Of a DNA stretch of 50,978 nucleotides, positions 42,155 to 49,956 are shown in pieces. Within the stretch, counting starts at the first letter, position 1; every line of letters begins with the position of its first letter. The notes beneath the pieces are model-generated. The model was not told the DNA's origin, searched no databases, and saw nothing but the letters and a program-made list of their open reading frames with translations. Both the position numbers and the translations under genes were made by a program. The DNA lies in the NCBI GenBank assembly GCA_934130175.1, contig CAKOXP010000011.1:1-50978 (forward strand). The letters are read 5' to 3'. The stretch is from an uncultured Bacilli bacterium. GTDB lineage: Bacteria > Bacillota_I > Bacilli_A > RF39 > UBA660.

Positions 42155-43095
42155 AAAAAGCCTATTTAGGAGTAGATATAGGATCTATTTCAACTAAAGC
42201 TGTAATAATTGATAGTGATAATAATATTCTTTTAGAAAAATATATTTGGACAGAAGGAAATCCAATTAAAGCTGTTAATGAAATTATGTCTTATTTTAAA
42301 AAGAATATAAATAAAGATATAAAAATTGTTGGTGTTGGTACGACTGGTTCAGCTAGAAAACTGATTGGTAGTATTTTAAATGCTAATATTGTAAAAAATG
42401 AAATAACTGCTCATGCAATTGGTACCCTATCTAGATATCCCGATATTAAAACCATTATTGAAATTGGTGGACAAGATTCTAAAATTATTTTACTTGAAAA
42501 TGGGATTGTCATTGATTACGCTATGAATACATTATGTGCTGCTGGAACTGGTGCTTTTTTATCTAGTCAAGCTAAAAGATTGGGCGTAGATGTAGAGGAT
42601 TTTGGTACCATTGCAATATCTAGTAATAACCCTACTCCAATTGCTGCTCGTTGTACAGTTTTTGCAGAAAGTGATTTAGTTCATAAAGCCCAGATGGGAT
42701 ATCCTAAAAAAGATATCATTGCAGGTCTTTGTAAAAGTATCGCCCTAAACTATTTGAATAATGTAGCTAAAGGTAAAAAAATTAAAGAACCTATTATTTT
42801 CCAAGGTGGAGTTAGTAAAAATATTGGTGTAAAAAAATCTTTCGAAGATATTTTAAATACCAAAATAATAACTGACAAAGATGGTCATCTAATGGGTGCT
42901 TTAGGAGTTGCCATCTTATCTAAAAAAGAAAAAGAAATTGATTTTAGTTTTGATATAACTAATTATAAATTTGAAACTAGTAGTTCTTTCTGTTCTAAAT
43001 GTCCTAATAATTGTGAAATAATAAAAGTTATGAAAAACAAAAATTTAATTGACTCCTGGGGAAATAGATGTGATAGAGGAAAAATAAAAGCATAA
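42151..43095 (+). CDS. HgdC/BadF-type ATPase activator with Fe-S motif
   Basis: A 314-residue ASKHA ATPase. YLGVDIGSISTKAVIID is the phosphate-1 motif, IGGQDSK the second, and NTLCAAGTGAFL carries the Cys that ligates the dimer-bridging [4Fe-4S] cluster of HgdC; ARCTVFAESDLVHKAQ holds a second Cys. The tail has CSKCPNNCEI and NRCDRG, extra Cys usual in the long fused forms. Likely ATP-driven electron injection into subunits 1 and 2. Natural substrate unknown. AAAGGAG before the ATG. Confidence 0.85.
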   Translation: MKKAYLGVDIGSISTKAVIIDSDNNILLEKYIWTEGNPIKAVNEIMSYFKKNINKDIKIVGVGTTGSARKLIGSILNANIVKNEITAHAIGTLSRYPDIKTIIEIGGQDSKIILLENGIVIDYAMNTLCAAGTGAFLSSQAKRLGVDVEDFGTIAISSNNPTPIAARCTVFAESDLVHKAQMGYPKKDIIAGLCKSIALNYLNNVAKGKKIKEPIIFQGGVSKNIGVKKSFEDILNTKIITDKDGHLMGALGVAILSKKEKEIDFSFDITNYKFETSSSFCSKCPNNCEIIKVMKNKNLIDSWGNRCDRGKIKA

Positions 43096-43127
43096 AAGCC
43101 ATAACATTAATAAGTTATGACTTTTTA
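43094..43127. terminator. Intrinsic terminator of the activase operon
   Basis: aaaagccataac / gttatgactttt, 12-bp stem with one mismatch and T5; the convergent small gene ends inside it. Confidence 0.7.
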
Positions 43128-43480
43128 TTTATAATTTTCTTTGCTATCCTATTTTGCCTTTTTATTAAATTTTTATTAAGTTTAGGCACCAAATTAATAT
43201 CTTGTAAATACCTATTATTTTCTCTAAAAGATATATCATCAATTATATCTTTTAAACATTCAGCATTCTTTTTTGAAAATATATCATCAGTTATAACTAA
43301 TGACTCTTGCAATAATAATTTTGATATTTTTTCTAAATCGTAAAATCTATAGATATGATTTAAAAAATGAAATTCATTTCCTATTTGAACGTAACTAATT
43401 CCATTTTTTATCAAATCCCTAATTAATTCTTCTTCAAACACTTCTAAATTATCAATTAAAATATTTACTACTCTACCCAT
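43115..43480 (-). CDS. Hypothetical protein overlapping the ABC-F gene end
   Basis: A 121-residue protein, not recognised; helical with a basic tail (LIKRQNRIAKKIINKKS). ATG at 43480 lies inside the last codons of the ABC-F gene (8-bp overlap) behind an A-rich weak ribosome site, so it is probably translated by coupling. No signal or membrane segment. Confidence 0.55.
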   Translation of the reverse strand: MGRVVNILIDNLEVFEEELIRDLIKNGISYVQIGNEFHFLNHIYRFYDLEKISKLLLQESLVITDDIFSKKNAECLKDIIDDISFRENNRYLQDINLVPKLNKNLIKRQNRIAKKIINKKS

Positions 43481-45065
43481 TTTTTTTCTTTTCTAAATAC
43501 TCTTCATATGGAATACTTCTATCAATAATAGTACCATCACTTTTTATTTCTATAATACGATTAGCAACAGTAGAGTTTAATTCATAATCACGAGTTGTAA
43601 AAATAATTTCTCCATCAAACTTTTCCATACCCTTATTTAATGAAGTAATACTTTCTAGATCTAAGTGGTTTGTTGGTTCATCTAAAATTAAGAAATTAGG
43701 TTGTTCTAGCATCATTTTTGATAACATACAACGAGCTTTTTCTCCTCCTGATAAGACATTAACTTTTTTAAATACATCTTCTCCTGAAAATAACATTCTA
43801 CCTAAGAAACCGCGTAATACAGTTTCATCTTTTATATCATAGTATTGTCCAATCCATTCAATTATATTTTTGTCTGTTTTAAAGAATTCTGTATTATCTT
43901 GAGGTAAATATCCATAATTTATAGTTTTACCCCATTCAATCATTCCTTTAATATCTTTATCTTTATAAGTTAAAATATTAAATAATGCGGTTTTTACGAA
44001 GTCATCTTCTGCAATAATTGCTACCTTATCACCTTTTAAAATAGTAAATGATACTTTATTAAGAATCTTTCTACCATCTATTTCTTTAGTTAAGCTAGTT
44101 ACTTTTAATATTTCTTTACCACTTGGTTTTTCTACCTTAAAATCTATATATGGATATTTACGTGATGATGGAACAATTTCATCAAGTTCAATTTTTTCAA
44201 GCATTTTCTTTCTAGATGTAGCTTGCTTAGATTTAGATGCATTAGCAGAGAATCTAGCAATAAATGATTGTAGTTCTTTAATCTTTTCTTCTTTTTTCTT
44301 ATTAGATTCTCTCATTTGCTTTTGTAATAGTTCACTAGATTCAAACCAGAAGTCATAGTTACCAATATATAGTTTTATCTTACCATAATCAATATCTGCA
44401 ATATGAGTACAAACATTATTTAGAAAATGTCTATCATGTGATACAACAATTACAGTGTTATTAAAATTAATTAAGAATTCTTCTAACCATTTAATTGCAT
44501 CAATATCTAAGCTGTTTGTTGGTTCATCTAAAAGTAAAATATCAGGGTTACCAAATAATGAACCAGCAAGTAAAACCTTAACTCTATCTTTTACAGGTAT
44601 TTCTTTCATTAAAGAGTAATGAAGTTCAGGTAAAACACCAAGATTATTTAATAATGTAGCGGCATCAGCCTCAGCATTCCATCCATCTAAATCCATAAAT
44701 TCAGATTCAAGTTCTGCAAGCTTCATTCCATCTTCATCACTAAATTCAGTGTGAGAATATAATTCATTTTTCTCTTCCATTATTTGATATAGTCTAGCAT
44801 TTCCCATTATAACAACATCAATAACTCTCATCTCATCATATTGATAGTGATCCTGCTTTAAAACAGAAATTCTTTCACCCTTGGTAACAATAACCTCACC
44901 AGTAGTAGTTTCAATTTCACCAGAAAGCAATTTTAAAAATGTAGACTTACCACTACCGTTTGCGCCAATCAAACCGTAACAATTACCATTTGTAAATTTA
45001 ATATTAACATCTTCAAATAAAGTTCTCTTTCCAAACTTTAAACTAACATTATTTACTTGTATCAT
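43473..45065 (-). CDS. ABC-F family ATPase (YbiT-like) with degenerate second Walker A
   Basis: A 530-residue twin-NBD protein with the length and layout of YbiT. NBD1: Walker A GANGSGKSTFLK, Walker B ILLLDEPTNSLD, H-loop SHDRHF. Linker (about 240-300) includes ELQSFIARFSANASKSKQATSR, near-identical to YbiT. NBD2 keeps LSGGEKARCML and ILDEPTNHLD, but its Walker A reads AEDDFVKTALF, without GxxGxGKS/T, and the H-loop reads TTRDYE. NBD1 lacks a canonical LSGG (IPVKDRVKVLL), as in YbiT. ABC-F proteins act on ribosomes. Only one ATP site may be hydrolytic. Confidence 0.88.
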   Translation of the reverse strand: MIQVNNVSLKFGKRTLFEDVNIKFTNGNCYGLIGANGSGKSTFLKLLSGEIETTTGEVIVTKGERISVLKQDHYQYDEMRVIDVVIMGNARLYQIMEEKNELYSHTEFSDEDGMKLAELESEFMDLDGWNAEADAATLLNNLGVLPELHYSLMKEIPVKDRVKVLLAGSLFGNPDILLLDEPTNSLDIDAIKWLEEFLINFNNTVIVVSHDRHFLNNVCTHIADIDYGKIKLYIGNYDFWFESSELLQKQMRESNKKKEEKIKELQSFIARFSANASKSKQATSRKKMLEKIELDEIVPSSRKYPYIDFKVEKPSGKEILKVTSLTKEIDGRKILNKVSFTILKGDKVAIIAEDDFVKTALFNILTYKDKDIKGMIEWGKTINYGYLPQDNTEFFKTDKNIIEWIGQYYDIKDETVLRGFLGRMLFSGEDVFKKVNVLSGGEKARCMLSKMMLEQPNFLILDEPTNHLDLESITSLNKGMEKFDGEIIFTTRDYELNSTVANRIIEIKSDGTIIDRSIPYEEYLEKKKNG

Positions 45066-45141
45066 TATATCACCTCAAAACTAGTTAAAATTTTATCAAA
45101 AATTAAGCAAAATTACAAGCACTTATAATTTTCACATAGAA

Positions 45142-45177
45142 AAAAGCATCTTCATTAATATTATAGAAGATACTTTT
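45142..45177 (-). terminator. Intrinsic terminator after the kinase-like gene
   Basis: aaaagcatcttc / gaagatactttt, 12-bp stem (one mismatch) with T6 on the minus strand. Confidence 0.75.
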
Positions 45178-45186
45178 AATTTTAAA

Positions 45187-45867
45187 TTACAGTCTAATTA
45201 ATTTTTTTGGACAATCTTTTAAGTTTTTACTTTTTTTTGCTTTTTCTTTTAAAAATTCACTTATAAATTCACAAGAAGATGATTTTAACATTTCTTCCAT
45301 AAAACTAAGTGTTTCGCTCTTTTTCTTTTTAGATAATGATTTACTTAAACTATTTCCTAATAATTCTTCAATAATATAAGTGTTTAATTTATCTAGATTT
45401 TCTCTAGATAAAGATTTATTTTTCACACTGAGCCTGAAGCTTCCTGGATCAATCAAGTAAATAGAACCGTCGTAAATAGTATTATCATAAGAAAGATCTT
45501 CAATATCAATACCTTTTTCTGAAAGTAATAATGTATCTTCTTCTAAGAATTTTACTTCATCAATAAATTTATCAAAAGCCATATTATTAATTGTTTGATA
45601 ATGTTGTTTGAATAGTGTTGCATAACCTAAAAAACACGCTGAATCATCAGTAATTGTTGCAGTTGGTAATAAGTATCTTTTAGTATCAATTGTCTTTAAA
45701 TACTCAACTAGTTCTTTATCAATTACCATTTTTTGTGACTTCTCTTTATAAAATTTTAAAGCCAAATTTTTATATCTATATACCTCAGCCTCTAAACCCT
45801 CCTCTAGATAATTATAATCATTTTTTTCAAAATCAATTTTCTTTCCATCTAAATATATACAACTCAT
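45187..45867 (-). CDS. Minimal protein-kinase-like protein (tandem copy 2)
   Basis: A 226-residue protein. NYLEEGLEAEVYRYKNLALKFYK resembles a kinase Gly-rich loop and ATP-Lys strand. EDLSYDNTIYDGSIYLIDPGSF resembles the catalytic loop (D-x-x-x-x-N) and a DPG in place of DFG. No membrane segment. Paralog of the next gene upstream (45918). AAAGAGGGG precedes the ATG. Could be an active small kinase or a pseudokinase. Confidence 0.6.
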   Translation of the reverse strand: MSCIYLDGKKIDFEKNDYNYLEEGLEAEVYRYKNLALKFYKEKSQKMVIDKELVEYLKTIDTKRYLLPTATITDDSACFLGYATLFKQHYQTINNMAFDKFIDEVKFLEEDTLLLSEKGIDIEDLSYDNTIYDGSIYLIDPGSFRLSVKNKSLSRENLDKLNTYIIEELLGNSLSKSLSKKKKSETLSFMEEMLKSSSCEFISEFLKEKAKKSKNLKDCPKKLIRL

Positions 45868-45917
45868 AATAACCCCTCTTTATGAGTGCATATTATATCA
45901 TATTTTTTGACTTTTTA

Positions 45918-46613
45918 CTAGTGTTTTATTCTATTTTCAACAAATTCAGATAAACTTTCTTCTTTAATATCATTAAAAAATTCTAAAACATCATTTTTAC
46001 CACTTTTATTATATTCCCTATTTACTTCTCTACTAAATCCATAACTATCTACTTTTTGATATTTGTTTAAGACATAATTTCTTAAGACACTATAAATTAG
46101 GTAATGATTAACTAAATCTAAATTAATTCCATACACTTGATTAGAATCTAGATTAGTATCTATTTTATAACTACCTGGATCTATTAAATAAATACCGTTA
46201 TGATATGATGTGTTTTCATGATTCAAGTCCTCTATTAGTACTTTCTCATCACTTAATTTGACTAAATCTTCTTTAAGTAGATCATTTTCCCTAACTAAAT
46301 TTTCTTTATCTAATGAAACATAGCTATCAACACCAAGATTTTCTATATAATCCATCTTATAGCCACGAAATTCATGTTTTTTATCCAATAAAACTGTTGT
46401 TGGTAGAAGAATTCTTTTTGTATCGATTTTCTTCATTTTTTCAATTGAACTTTTATCAAGGAAAATCTTCTTACCAGGACATCTTTTTATAAATTTAGCT
46501 ACTTCATTACCTATTTGATATACATCAACTTCTAATCCCCAACCAATCTTTTTATCACGTCTCATATTAGAAGGATTGTATCTTACCTTTTTTCCATTTT
46601 CCAAGAATTCCAT
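45918..46613 (-). CDS. Minimal protein-kinase-like protein (tandem copy 1)
   Basis: A 231-residue paralog: GWGLEVDVYQIGNEVAKFIK at the N-terminus, KKIDTKRILLPTTVLLD (also shared with its neighbour as IDTKRYLLPTATI), and EDLNHENTSYHNGIYLIDPGSY. Start ATG at 46613 behind AGGTGATAA, inside the end of the upstream membrane-protein gene (9 bp beyond its stop overlap). Both copies keep Lys, Asp, Asn and Asp at kinase-like spacing. Confidence 0.6.
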   Translation of the reverse strand: MEFLENGKKVRYNPSNMRRDKKIGWGLEVDVYQIGNEVAKFIKRCPGKKIFLDKSSIEKMKKIDTKRILLPTTVLLDKKHEFRGYKMDYIENLGVDSYVSLDKENLVRENDLLKEDLVKLSDEKVLIEDLNHENTSYHNGIYLIDPGSYKIDTNLDSNQVYGINLDLVNHYLIYSVLRNYVLNKYQKVDSYGFSREVNREYNKSGKNDVLEFFNDIKEESLSEFVENRIKH

Positions 46614-46621
46614 TTTATCAC

Positions 46622-47227
46622 CTACTTGCATTTATAAAAATTAGAAATAAATTTTGAAAATTCATAAAGAATAATATCACATTTATTAATAGCAAAACTT
46701 TTACCTATAGCTTTTCCACCAATAGTTAATGAGGATATTATGGCTGTTACTAATAAAGTAGTAATTAAAAGATTAAAACTAAAGTTTTTAGAAATCATAC
46801 TAGCTATTGCTACTGCAGTTGATCCTGATATTACTCCACAAATATCACCAACAACATCACAACAAAAACTAGATACTTTTTCACTGTTTTTCTTAAATTT
46901 AACGGCGATATCAGCACCCTTTACTTTTCTTGAGTTCATAGAGTGAAATACCTTCTCATCACTTGCAGTTACACTAACACCAATAATATCAAATAAAATA
47001 CCAATAGCAACGAAAATTAATGCTACTAATATTCCAAGGACAAGATTAAGATTAGGAACTGTTATTTCTGAAATAAATGATAATAAAATAGAAAGAGAAA
47101 ATGATATTGTAATTATTCTAATTACCCACTTTTTATCAACTAATTCTTTTTTTACTTTTTCTTTTCTTCTAGTTTGAACTTTTAAGTTTTCAAGTTCTGA
47201 TAGTTTTCTTTCTTTCTTCGATTTCAT
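46622..47227 (-). CDS. Four-helix membrane protein, CorB-like N-domain
   Basis: A 201-residue membrane protein. A basic N-terminal coil (KSKKERKLSELENLKVQTRRKEK, in parts) precedes helices at about 35-55, 62-88, 128-148 and 155-172. LVALIFVAIGILFDIIGVSVTASDEKVFHSM resembles the DUF21 region of CorB/CNNM magnesium transporters, but no CBS domains follow. It starts a run of four same-strand genes. Confidence 0.5.
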   Translation of the reverse strand: MKSKKERKLSELENLKVQTRRKEKVKKELVDKKWVIRIITISFSLSILLSFISEITVPNLNLVLGILVALIFVAIGILFDIIGVSVTASDEKVFHSMNSRKVKGADIAVKFKKNSEKVSSFCCDVVGDICGVISGSTAVAIASMISKNFSFNLLITTLLVTAIISSLTIGGKAIGKSFAINKCDIILYEFSKFISNFYKCK

Positions 47228-47232
47228 ACTTC

Positions 47233-47613
47233 TTATTTTCTTTCCCTTGAATTGTCAAAGATTACTACTTTATCATCATCTTTAAACATTTTTTCTAATT
47301 CTAAAACAGCTAAATCATTTTCTCTACTCTTTTGATAATTTTCATCAGAAAAAACAGTTGTAGTTTCTGCAAGTTTTTCACCTCTATAAGGATCAAAAGC
47401 AACAACATTTTCATAATCTTTATTTGCTTCTTTTATTTTTTTCACTTCATTTTGTGTCTTTTTCCAATCTTCTTCATATTTATCATATAAAACTAAACTA
47501 TTAGGATCATTTCTTATTCCATCTAAAAATTCTGTTAATTCAGCTCTAGATATAGTAATTTTTTCTATTTTACCATTAACAAATACTGGTTTACCTCCAA
47601 ACAAATCGTCCAT
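47233..47613 (-). CDS. Small acidic hypothetical protein
   Basis: A 126-residue soluble protein (MDDLFGGKPVFVNGKIEKIT...), start ATG at 47613 behind GGAGAGTGA. Upstream in-frame Met codons would read through the RNA terminator and are rejected. Charged helical C-terminus. Not recognised. It lies 36 bp downstream of the terminator of the large RNA and 5 bp before the membrane-protein gene. Confidence 0.6.
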   Translation of the reverse strand: MDDLFGGKPVFVNGKIEKITISRAELTEFLDGIRNDPNSLVLYDKYEEDWKKTQNEVKKIKEANKDYENVVAFDPYRGEKLAETTTVFSDENYQKSRENDLAVLELEKMFKDDDKVVIFDNSRERK

Positions 47614-47648
47614 AAAATCACTCTCCATTTTAATTTTATCATAAATCC

Positions 47649-47673
47649 AAAAAAAATAGTAGTTTCCTACTAT
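47649..47673 (-). terminator. Intrinsic terminator of the large RNA
   Basis: atagtag / ctactat, perfect 7-bp stem with a GAAA loop in the RNA and T8. Confidence 0.9.
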
Positions 47674-48281
47674 CTTATACTTAAACATTATAAATTAATG
47701 GCTATCAATACAGTAAACTTTGAGTCTTAGGTCAAGTAGGATTTCCCTAATTCTTACATATTCGTTACCAAATATGTGGTTCCCCTTTAAAAGAATTAAT
47801 ATGTAGTTACCTGTACATATGACTTGATTACCACTTAGTACCCACTGCAATCCTATATCGACGACATTCTAGGAGATTTCCTCACCAAGCTTTATTATTA
47901 ATTCTTTTTTGCAGTAATAATTTCAAAACGCAATACTTATAATAGTTGGCCTACTATATAAGCAAGATCATTTATCCCGATATTACCACGCAAGACAAGC
48001 TACTCTACACATAACTTTCGCCACAATGTAGGTTCAAAGCCTAAGTCGTAATAAGTCCATCAGTATACACGTATAGGCTTACCACAAGAATAGGTCTCCA
48101 TGAATACTGGGTCGTTTGTCGTATGCCATTACGAGCGCCCAGTACTCTAACCCTCCAGCATCCACCCCAAACTGGGCGTAAGAAGCAAACACCAAAGGTT
48201 TCACAGATATGCTCTTTAACGGTTGTTTAATCCCGTCTTCATAATAAAGTGATTGACTAGAATAATGTGCCATCAATCATA
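47649..48281 (-). ncRNA. Large structured noncoding RNA, about 630 nt, family unassigned
   Basis: A gene-free 700-bp stretch with GC content and complexity above its surroundings. It is bounded by a perfect promoter (48288-48316) and an intrinsic terminator (47649-47673). Seen pairings on the minus strand: TGATTGA/TCAATCA near the 5' end; CTGGG/CCCAG enclosing TCGTA/TACGA; AAGCCTA/TAGGCTT; ACATATT/AATATGT; and a long-range 12-bp pair AAAAGAATTAAT (47897-47908) with ATTAATTCTTTT (47789-47800). The only open frame inside (65 codons) has no ribosome site. tmRNA, RNase P and SRP hallmarks are absent. Size fits ROOL or OLE class RNAs, but no OLE-associated protein is adjacent. Identity unproven. 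Confidence 0.75.
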
Positions 48282-48287
48282 GTCATG

Positions 48288-48316
48288 ATTATATCACATT
48301 TTAGTAAAAATGTCAA
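48288..48316 (-). promoter_or_regulatory. Perfect sigma-A promoter of the large RNA
   Basis: TTGACA (48311-48316), exactly 17 bp, TATAAT (48288-48293): full consensus in both hexamers and optimal spacing, predicting very high transcription starting near 48281. Confidence 0.9.
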
Positions 48317-48352
48317 CTTTACACTCAATATAGTATATGTAAAAAAAAGAAA

Positions 48353-48374
48353 AAGAGCACTTTAATTTGCTCTT
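48353..48374 (-). terminator. Intrinsic terminator after the wall-hydrolase gene
   Basis: aagagca / tgctctt stem overlapping the stop codon, with a T-rich tail on the minus strand. Together with the RNA promoter it isolates the RNA gene. Confidence 0.75.
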
Positions 48375-49051
48375 ATAAGATTTACATACCAATTAATTTT
48401 TCCACTCCATGCAGTTGATGCTGCATATCTTGGTGCTATTGTTTCAACTGTAGTTCTGCCTTTAGAAAAATAATTATAATATAAATTTTCAATATGGCCA
48501 ACAATACCATCATCAAGTGTAGCATAATATTTATAACTTCCACCACCACAACTTGGGGCACCTTTTTGTCCACCTACATTATTACATTGTTTTACCAAAG
48601 TACTGCAATTATACTTACAACCTGTTTCATGAAGAATTATAGCAGTGACTATATAAGGATCAACACCTAATTCTATACATTTACTAGCAATCAAACTACC
48701 TTTACCACTAAGATAGCCTGTTCCTAAATTTCTATTAATCTTTTCACCTAACTCTTCCAAAGTCATTCCTTCATATACTTCAACTCTTGGTGGTATATAA
48801 ACGGATTGAGGAGCTTGCTCCATATTTAGTTCAACAACATTATCATCTGAATCCATACTATTATCAGAAATAATTTCAGCCTTTTTCATACGATTAGATG
48901 AAGACATATTTATAACACTAACAATATCCATTGCGTTATTATTAACACTTTTTTTAATATCAAATGAATCGTTTTCCTCTATAATAGAAGCAATACCAAC
49001 CATTAGTATCCCAACTATTGATAAGGTAATACCAACAACTCTTGATTTCAT
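48362..49051 (-). CDS. Exported glucosaminidase/lysozyme-like wall hydrolase
   Basis: A 229-residue protein with an N-terminal hydrophobic segment (VVGITLSIVGILMVGIASII), a disordered linker (about 30-95) and a lysozyme-like domain (about 100-229). VTAIILHETG carries the catalytic-type Glu; NNVGGQKG and YYATLDDGIVGHIENLYYNYF match the GH73/glucosaminidase pattern; four Cys (KYNC, VKQC, PSC) may pair. Cuts peptidoglycan outside the membrane. Own promoter TTGACT-17-TAAAAT at 49117-49145. Confidence 0.8.
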   Translation of the reverse strand: MKSRVVGITLSIVGILMVGIASIIEENDSFDIKKSVNNNAMDIVSVINMSSSNRMKKAEIISDNSMDSDDNVVELNMEQAPQSVYIPPRVEVYEGMTLEELGEKINRNLGTGYLSGKGSLIASKCIELGVDPYIVTAIILHETGCKYNCSTLVKQCNNVGGQKGAPSCGGGSYKYYATLDDGIVGHIENLYYNYFSKGRTTVETIAPRYAASTAWSGKINWYVNLIRAN

Positions 49052-49116
49052 AAAATAAATTCACCTCAGTTTGTATTTAAAATACAATGCTACGTTTTTT
49101 CATAAACGTTAGGAGT

Positions 49117-49145
49117 ATTTTAACATATTTTTATCGCAAAGTCAA
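49117..49145 (-). promoter_or_regulatory. Promoter of the wall-hydrolase gene
   Basis: TTGACT (49140-49145), 17-bp spacer, TAAAAT (49117-49122). The leader also has an acgttt/aaacgt hairpin near 49093-49110. Confidence 0.6.
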
Positions 49146-49157
49146 TTTACACGCTAG

Positions 49158-49186
49158 TTGTAAAGAAAAATGTCAAGTAGTATAAT
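49158..49186 (+). promoter_or_regulatory. Promoter of the sirtuin gene
   Basis: TTGTAA (49158-49163), 17-bp spacer, TATAAT (49181-49186), divergent from the preceding promoter. Confidence 0.6.
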
Positions 49187-49206
49187 AATGTTAGGATGTG
49201 ATTAAA

Positions 49207-49938
49207 ATGGATAAAATAACTACTTTAATAAATTATATTAAAGACTCTAAAAATATAGTATTTTTTGGTGGTGCTGGAGTATCTACCGAATCTGGATTAA
49301 AAGATTTTAGAAGTAAAGATGGCCTATATAATGAAAAGTATAAATATAATCCTGAAGAAATACTATCTCATCATTTTTTTATGGAAAATCCAAGTGAATT
49401 TTATAAATTCTATAAAGATAAACTAAATAGTCTAAATTATAAACCTAATAAAACACATTATGTATTAAAAAAAATGGAAGATAAGAAAATTTTATCAGCT
49501 ATTATAACTCAAAATATTGATGGTTTTCACAGTATGGTTGGTAATAAAAATGTCTATGAATTACATGGCTCTGTCTTAAGAAATTATTGTACTAGTTGTC
49601 ATAAATTTTATGATGGTGATTATGTCTTTAATTCAAAAGAAATTCCTAGATGTAGTTGTGGAGCTATTATTAAGCCAGATGTTGTTTTATATGAAGAACC
49701 CCTTAATGAAGAAATATTAATTAATTCAATTAAAAAAATAGAAGAAGCTGATTTATTGATAATTGGTGGTACTTCTCTTACAGTCTATCCTGCTGCTGCT
49801 CTAATCAACTATTTCCATGGTAAACATATTATTCTAATTAATAAAGATAAAACAAAAAAAGATAATCTTGCTGATTTAGTTATAAATGAAAACATAACTG
49901 ATATATTTAAATCAATAGAAAAAGAACTGCATTTATAA
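49207..49938 (+). CDS. cobB: NAD-dependent protein deacylase (sirtuin)
   Basis: A 243-residue class U/III sirtuin. NAD-binding FFGGAGVSTESGLKDFRS; catalytic TQNIDGFHSM and ELHGS (active His); zinc site CTSCHKF...CSCGAIIKPDVVLYEE; C-terminal GGTSLTVYPAA. Removes acetyl or other acyl groups from lysine using NAD. ATG at 49207 with AGGATGTG; a GTG three codons upstream is less likely. Confidence 0.95.
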   Translation: MDKITTLINYIKDSKNIVFFGGAGVSTESGLKDFRSKDGLYNEKYKYNPEEILSHHFFMENPSEFYKFYKDKLNSLNYKPNKTHYVLKKMEDKKILSAIITQNIDGFHSMVGNKNVYELHGSVLRNYCTSCHKFYDGDYVFNSKEIPRCSCGAIIKPDVVLYEEPLNEEILINSIKKIEEADLLIIGGTSLTVYPAAALINYFHGKHIILINKDKTKKDNLADLVINENITDIFKSIEKELHL

Positions 49939-49956
49939 ATATTATGCAGTTCTTTT
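49920..49956. terminator. Bidirectional intrinsic terminator
   Basis: aaagaactgcat / atgcagttcttt, 12-bp perfect stem between the convergent sirtuin and tail-fibre-like genes. Confidence 0.85.

Noticed and set aside
47614..47688. N-terminal extension of the small acidic protein
   Set aside because: It would read through the RNA terminator hairpin; the ATG at 47613 has GGAGAGTGA.
48079..48276. 65-codon open frame inside the large RNA gene
   Set aside because: No ribosome site, odd composition, and it lies within a stem-rich transcript that has its own promoter and terminator.
47649..48281. tmRNA, RNase P RNA or group I/II intron
   Set aside because: No CCA-ended tRNA-like domain or tag frame, no RNase P core sequences, no intron domain V or intron-encoded protein.
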